Below are positions 12,241-15,256 of a stretch of 15,256 bases of DNA, in pieces. The notes under the pieces are model-generated. The model saw nothing but the letters and a program-made list of their open reading frames with translations. It was not told the DNA's origin and did no database searches. How positions within the stretch are numbered: the stretch's first letter is position 1; each line of letters opens with the position of its first letter. The DNA is from CAZYBU01 sp964645775. Lineage in GTDB: Bacteria; Spirochaetota; UBA4802; UBA5550. Where the stretch lies: positions 1 through 15,256 of the forward strand of contig CAZYBU010000057.1 in assembly GCA_964645775.1 (NCBI GenBank). The letters run 5' to 3'. The translations under genes were made by a program, and so were the position numbers.

Positions 12241-12746
12241 TCGAGGCGAACCGCGAGTTTGTGAAGCATTGCAAAGGTGTCCTTGTAGTTGACGTTGAAG
12301 TGAGTACACACATCGGGTAGGAGAATCCGGTTTCGTGATTGAGGTCGGGTCTGCTCGTTCGTGATCACCGTGACACCGTGAACCATAGCATACGCCACAA
12401 GCCAGCCGTCGGCTTCGGTGGCGAACTTGGCCTTCGCCTGATCGAGGTACTGTGCGTTGCGTTGAACCCACAGCATCACTTCTCCGTAAGCATTGGCGAC
12501 GTCTTGTTCACCAGTCTCCATGAAGAACGTCGGCGGCAATTGCTCTTTGACCCATTGCGCAAGGTCTTCGGTCTTTCGCCCGGCGAGCAACTCCTCTCGG
12601 ACCCGGTCGATGCTGTAGACATCTCTCACGCTGTGGTGATGAATCAGGCTGTCCCAGAAGCCTGGGCAGATAGCGAATGCGTAGTAACTGTTCTTCGCCG
12701 CGATGAACACGTCCGCGTCCAGTATGCAGGGACGATTCGTAGTCAT
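12225..12746 (-). CDS. PIN-fold DUF4411-type protein (putative toxin RNase)
   Basis: 173 aa starting at 12746 (MTTNRPCILDADVFIAAKN), whose ATG overlaps the stop of the upstream XRE-M78 gene as ATGA. DUF4411 is a PIN-like family: D10/D12 (ILDADVF), E51-E52 (RVREELLAG), D113 (ATEADGWLVAYA) and VITNEQT with a later D145. The long central insertion (WVKEQLPPTFFMETGEQ) is usual for the family. Such proteins are regularly found with COG2856-type XRE-metallopeptidase regulators as a toxin-antitoxin-like pair, and are expected to be RNases. The last residues (VRLEFTVI) are encoded inside direct repeat copy A, so the repeat may have replaced the native end. Base composition is clearly GC-richer than in the modules to the left. 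Confidence 0.85.
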   Translation of the reverse strand: MTTNRPCILDADVFIAAKNSYYAFAICPGFWDSLIHHHSVRDVYSIDRVREELLAGRKTEDLAQWVKEQLPPTFFMETGEQDVANAYGEVMLWVQRNAQYLDQAKAKFATEADGWLVAYAMVHGVTVITNEQTRPQSRNRILLPDVCTHFNVNYKDTFAMLHKLAVRLEFTVI

Positions 12747-13894
12747 GGGAGATTTACTCCCAGACGATTGGCGTATTCCTGAAACGCACCACCGCGCAGC
12801 CCCGTCAGGTCGTACGCTTCCTTGAAACTGACACGTCCTTCCTTCGCAGCCCGAATTACCCGCAAGGCAAACCGCTGGCCCACGCGCGTGTTCTGGTTGT
12901 GATAGAAATTGCCGCCACCGGAATCTGAACGGGGTTTTCGTTCTCTGGCGATGTATTCGTTGTAGAAATTGAAAAACGCTTCCCGGCTCACAAGTCGCAT
13001 GTCCATCGCGCGCCGACCGGCTACGATCGGGCTGACCTTGAACTTTCGGGCGATACTCTCGAACGGCGCTTTGTCGTGCCGCACGTTGCGCCAACAATCT
13101 CTCAGTTCCTCCTCCGGAACGAGGAACTCCGCCGCAGCCCTGTCGCACCACGCTTCAATTCCCTGCGAAGGCTGCGAGGCCAGACTGGCATCGGTCAACG
13201 CGGTTTCACCCAGCCAGATGTGTGTCAGTTCGTGAGCCAGCGTGAACATCTGCGCCGATTTCGCGTCGGCCCCGTTCACGAACACCAGCGGCGCGTATTC
13301 ATCACTCAGCGCGAACCCGCGAAACTCCTCAACGTCCAGCTTGCGATGCGTATTGTTCCCCACCACGCCGTTAATGACCGCCATGACCCCCAGGTCTTCC
13401 ATGGACCGGCGCAGTTCGTTGACGGCTTCCTGCCAGGCGCGCACAGGCGCCGTCCAACCGACCTCGAGACCGAGGATCCTCCGTATTTCGCTCCCGACGC
13501 CCTTCGGGTCGTCCGTAATGCTGGCGCTGCCGACAAAGCCCAGGGGCTCTGCCTCGCATTCGATCAGTTCTTCCCGAAGCCACGCCTGCCGCCGCTGCAT
13601 GGTGTGAATCGTGTCTAACAGGTTTGGGCTTGGCCGGCTGATCTTCTCGCTGCGAAGCGTACGAAGATCGGGGATTGGGATACGCTCTTCCGGCGGCTCG
13701 GGCAGAAAGAAGTAGCCGAACGGCACATGCGTAAGTCTGGCAAAATCCTCCAATTGTTTGAACGTAGGCTGTGCTTCCCCCCGCTCCCATGCGGTCAGCT
13801 TATTAAAACTCGCACCAAAATCCTCCACTTTGCGGCCCGCCCTCTCACGCGCCCAGCGGAGCAATTCGGGTTTGACCTCGACTCGCTGAGCCAT
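12743..13894 (-). CDS. XRE-family regulator with M78 (ImmA/IrrE-like) metallopeptidase domain
   Basis: 383 aa. The start at 13894 (MAQRVEVKPELL) is set by GGGGAGG 6 bases upstream; a longer frame from 13912 would include that site. Residues 5-57 form a helix-turn-helix (LLRWARERAG, then FNKLTAWERGEAQPTFKQLEDFA). Residues about 165-300 form a zinc peptidase with H221-E222-L-T-H225 (FTLAHELTHIWLG) and a downstream Glu in IEAWCDRAAAEFLVP. The C-terminal part (VGQRFALRVIRAAKEGRVSF onward) is typical of COG2856 proteins paired with DUF4411. It probably represses the pair and is the antitoxin component, with the protease controlling its own or a partner's turnover. It is transcribed ahead of the PIN gene. 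Confidence 0.88.
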   Translation of the reverse strand: MAQRVEVKPELLRWARERAGRKVEDFGASFNKLTAWERGEAQPTFKQLEDFARLTHVPFGYFFLPEPPEERIPIPDLRTLRSEKISRPSPNLLDTIHTMQRRQAWLREELIECEAEPLGFVGSASITDDPKGVGSEIRRILGLEVGWTAPVRAWQEAVNELRRSMEDLGVMAVINGVVGNNTHRKLDVEEFRGFALSDEYAPLVFVNGADAKSAQMFTLAHELTHIWLGETALTDASLASQPSQGIEAWCDRAAAEFLVPEEELRDCWRNVRHDKAPFESIARKFKVSPIVAGRRAMDMRLVSREAFFNFYNEYIARERKPRSDSGGGNFYHNQNTRVGQRFALRVIRAAKEGRVSFKEAYDLTGLRGGAFQEYANRLGVNLP

Positions 13895-13904
13895 CACGCA
13901 CCTC

Positions 13905-14030
13905 CCCTTCATCTTTACTCTGGACTGACATAACCTTCAGGCTATCGATGCCGCGATCGTCCACGATCTTGACCGTGTTGTCCGATACGCCTTGGGCGCA
14001 AAGCGCATGAACCATTTGCTGTACATGTTT
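13905..14030 (-). pseudogene. C-terminal coding remnant upstream of the XRE-M78 gene
   Basis: On the minus strand the frame beginning after a TGA at 14031 reads HVQQMVHALCAQGVSDNTVK, then IVDDRGIDSLKVMSVQSKDE. This is plausibly the end of a protein; composition and codon style match the GC-rich XRE-M78 gene. It starts abruptly 15 bases inside the boundary of repeat copy B, so the body of the gene was probably lost when the cassette was formed. In-frame sequence continues a little into the XRE start before a stop. I do not recognise the family. In related loci an upstream gene of this kind could be part of a larger restriction or helicase operon, but this is a guess. Confidence 0.4.
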
Positions 14031-14044
14031 TCAGACTTCTTTAC

Positions 14045-14142
14045 CAGATACATCTTAACATGTAAACCGGCATGGACGCCGGTTGTCATCACATACATTT
14101 CATGCCCGCAGGGGGCAATCGCCATTTCATATAACTGTAAAT
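14045..14142. repeat. long direct repeat, copy B (about 98 bp)
   Basis: It matches 12142-12240 in the same orientation. The hairpin ACCGGC-ATGGAC-GCCGGT is perfect in this copy. Together the two copies enclose the PIN/XRE-M78 module and its truncated upstream remnant (about 1.8 kb). In both copies the minus strand can be read as a peptide containing CGHEMYVMTTGVH, but the substitutions between copies alter first codon positions and a 1-base gap shifts the frame. A coding role is therefore not favoured. Confidence 0.85.
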
Positions 14143-14363
14143 ATCCGTAAGAATGTGCCTGAAAGCACCAAATGTCAATTACTATTATCCGCAGCAAAAT
14201 GAGCAATACAAAGGAAGAAAGACCTGTAATATGCGAATATAATGTAACTCTTTCCGGAAAGCATTGAGGGTCGTAATTTGCTGCAGCTGACGTTCATTAT
14301 GACCGGCAGAAAAAAGGGGGGGCGATACATGAACGGTTTTTTCTGTCCCTGTTGATGGTGTTG
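14143..14363. other. intergenic stretch without a recognised gene
   Basis: This 221-base gap lies between repeat copy B and the end of the CDF-like gene. A minus-strand frame reads through it but has low-quality, non-conserved sequence. A G-rich tract (GGGGGGGCG near 14316) is present. No terminator or RNA gene was found. Confidence 0.35.
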
Positions 14364-14978
14364 TTACGTTGCCGAACGGAGTTCTGCCAGAGCTGAAGAA
14401 ATGACTCGAATCGCAGAGCGCATCAAGAGCAATACGAGACCAAGTGCAACCAGTATATCGGGCCAGCCTGAACCGGTGAGCCAGACCGCTCCCGCCGCCA
14501 CAAACACCGAAAGATTTGACGCGATGTCGTTTCGTGAACACTCCCACACGGAGCTCATATTTACATCTTCGTGGCGATGCCGCCAAAGCAGGTAAAGACA
14601 GAGTGAGTTTGCGATGAGGCCGAGAAGACTGAACGCGCCCATGACCTCAAAGATGGGGACGCTTGGAACAAAAAACTTGTAGGCAATTTGGGCAACCACG
14701 GCACAAGCTGCTAAGAAAATCAAGCCGCCCTTAAATAGCGCCACCTTGGCTTTTACGGCGCCGCTTCTGGAAACAGCGTACAGGCTTAGTCCATATGTAA
14801 AAGCATCCCCAAGGTTATCAAGGCTGTCGGCCAGCAGCGCCGCTGACTCTCCATAAAGGGCGGCCGCGGCAATCACCAGAAACATTACTCCATTGATGCC
14901 GAGCACAATTCTCAGTGTTCCCCGCTGCCTTATGCGACGGGCATCCAGGGCGCAATTATTATCACAGCAATCGCTCAT
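14364..14978 (-). CDS. short CDF-like (CzcD-type) cation efflux protein
   Basis: 204 aa, about six membrane helices (23-42, 46-68, 78-100, 111-131, 149-170, 173-190) and no C-terminal cytoplasmic domain. This matches the short 'cation transporter' branch of the cation diffusion facilitator family rather than full-length CzcD (about 300 aa). The helix-2 metal site is present as LLADSLDNLGDAF (D51, D54, D58) and the helix-5 counterpart as ECSRNDIASNLSV (D151). The N-terminus has CCDNNC, a probable metal-binding cluster. It should export a divalent cation such as Zn or Co against protons. GGGAAGG lies upstream of the ATG. It is a stand-alone gene, with no visible regulator next to it. Confidence 0.87.
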   Translation of the reverse strand: MSDCCDNNCALDARRIRQRGTLRIVLGINGVMFLVIAAAALYGESAALLADSLDNLGDAFTYGLSLYAVSRSGAVKAKVALFKGGLIFLAACAVVAQIAYKFFVPSVPIFEVMGAFSLLGLIANSLCLYLLWRHRHEDVNMSSVWECSRNDIASNLSVFVAAGAVWLTGSGWPDILVALGLVLLLMRSAIRVISSALAELRSAT

Positions 14979-14990
14979 TCAGTAAACCTT

Positions 14991-15007
14991 CCCTTCTTGT
15001 CGAAGGG
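14991..15007. promoter_or_regulatory. hairpin at the ribosome site of the CDF-like gene
   Basis: CCCTTC (14991-14996) and GAAGGG (15002-15007) form a perfect 6-bp stem with a 5-base loop in the leader of the minus-strand gene. The 5' part of its GGGAAGG ribosome site is inside the stem, so the fold could limit translation. The fold is seen; its effect is inferred. Confidence 0.4.
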
Positions 15008-15256
15008 TACGCCACGAGGCATGTGTATATAAAGATAAACCCACCGGGTGTAAGGCCCGGAGTCTCCCTTATTCCTGTTCGGGCGTCAAGTAGTTTTGCT
15101 GCGCAAGGAGGGAATGAATTGCGTAGAGTGCAGAATGAGCGAAGATATGAGCTCCCCTCCGGGGACAGGCTCCATGCAAATGATCCTTACTTGAGCCTCG
15201 TTTTTACATCCTGTAAAGCGCTGGCAGGCGCACGTCCTGTGCGCACTCAGCTCTGC
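15008..15256. other. window end, no gene recognised
   Basis: No convincing reading frame on either strand. A small hairpin GCGCAC-GTCCT-GTGCGC (15228-15244) is present. The promoter of the CDF-like gene should lie here, but I could not fix a -35/-10 pair. Confidence 0.4.

Noticed and set aside
12010..12471. 153-residue minus-strand frame across repeat copy A and the PIN gene
   Set aside because: It overlaps the PIN gene in another frame and has no family features.
13076..13618. 180-residue plus-strand frame opposite the XRE-M78 gene
   Set aside because: It is a GC-driven shadow on the opposite strand; the M78 motifs are on the minus strand.
12142..14142. The long direct repeats as integron attC sites
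   Set aside because: They have the length and a hairpin, but no RYYYAAC/GTTRRRY pair and no end-to-end complementarity; the internal hairpin alone is not enough.
1..15256. CRISPR array, tRNA or rRNA genes
   Set aside because: No regularly spaced repeat series beyond the three hip operators, and no cloverleaf or rRNA-like stretch was seen on either strand.
15008..15256. Group II intron or other structured RNA at the window end
   Set aside because: Only one small hairpin is clear; no domain V-like motif or intron-encoded protein is present.

Overview
The window reads as an accessory (genomic-island or defence-island) segment of a Gram-negative-type bacterium. A lipoprotein with a loose signal-peptidase-II box, a secreted disulfide-type protein, an ExbB/ExbD-like channel and strong GGAGG ribosome sites all fit a diderm. 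I cannot name the phylum; the relaxed lipobox would suit a spirochaete, but that is a weak guess. There is no rRNA, tRNA, CRISPR array or phage structural gene. Most of the window is small self-contained modules, remnants and insertion sequences.

Left part (1-3950): the C-terminal half of a DUF4143-type ATPase is cut off by a complete-looking IS3-family element (741-1967: orfA, orfB, inverted ends, CCCAAAG frameshift site). Next comes a minus-strand HEPN-MNT toxin-antitoxin pair lying between two copies of a 17-bp repeat, then an IS256-family transposase whose 3' part is replaced, then a second DUF4143 C-terminal scrap. Two more toxin-antitoxin loci follow. vapBC (4121-4731, plus) has a promoter-overlapping inverted repeat. 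A three-gene hipBST locus (4804-6261, minus) has three near-identical 18-bp operators exactly 40 bp apart.

Middle (6553-7788): two divergently transcribed envelope proteins of unknown role, one secreted with two cysteines and one lipoprotein. An 11-bp inverted repeat and a 16-bp palindrome lie between them.

Core of interest (8206-11960, plus): a tightly coupled operon encodes a zinc-ribbon/FHA protein, a MotA/TolQ/ExbB-type channel subunit, an ExbD-like one-helix protein whose periplasmic part is a coiled coil plus a complete VWA (MIDAS) domain, and a protein-kinase-like protein. The kinase reading frame is split by a one-base deletion that also creates an ATGA stop-start overlap. A membrane-anchored WYL-domain protein follows. 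The parts suggest a proton-motive-force-driven, phosphorylation-gated envelope machine. By logic it resembles Zorya ZorAB (stator-like pair plus effectors) and kinase/VWA stress systems, but I do not recognise this gene set as a named system. It is the best candidate here for an undescribed one.

Right part (11961-15256): a distinctly GC-richer cassette carries an XRE-M78 (ImmA-like) regulator/protease and a PIN-fold DUF4411-type protein. It is flanked by two direct repeats of about 99 bp, roughly 94% identical, and carries a truncated coding remnant at its upstream end. A short cation-diffusion-facilitator-like membrane protein follows, and then apparently non-coding sequence to the end.
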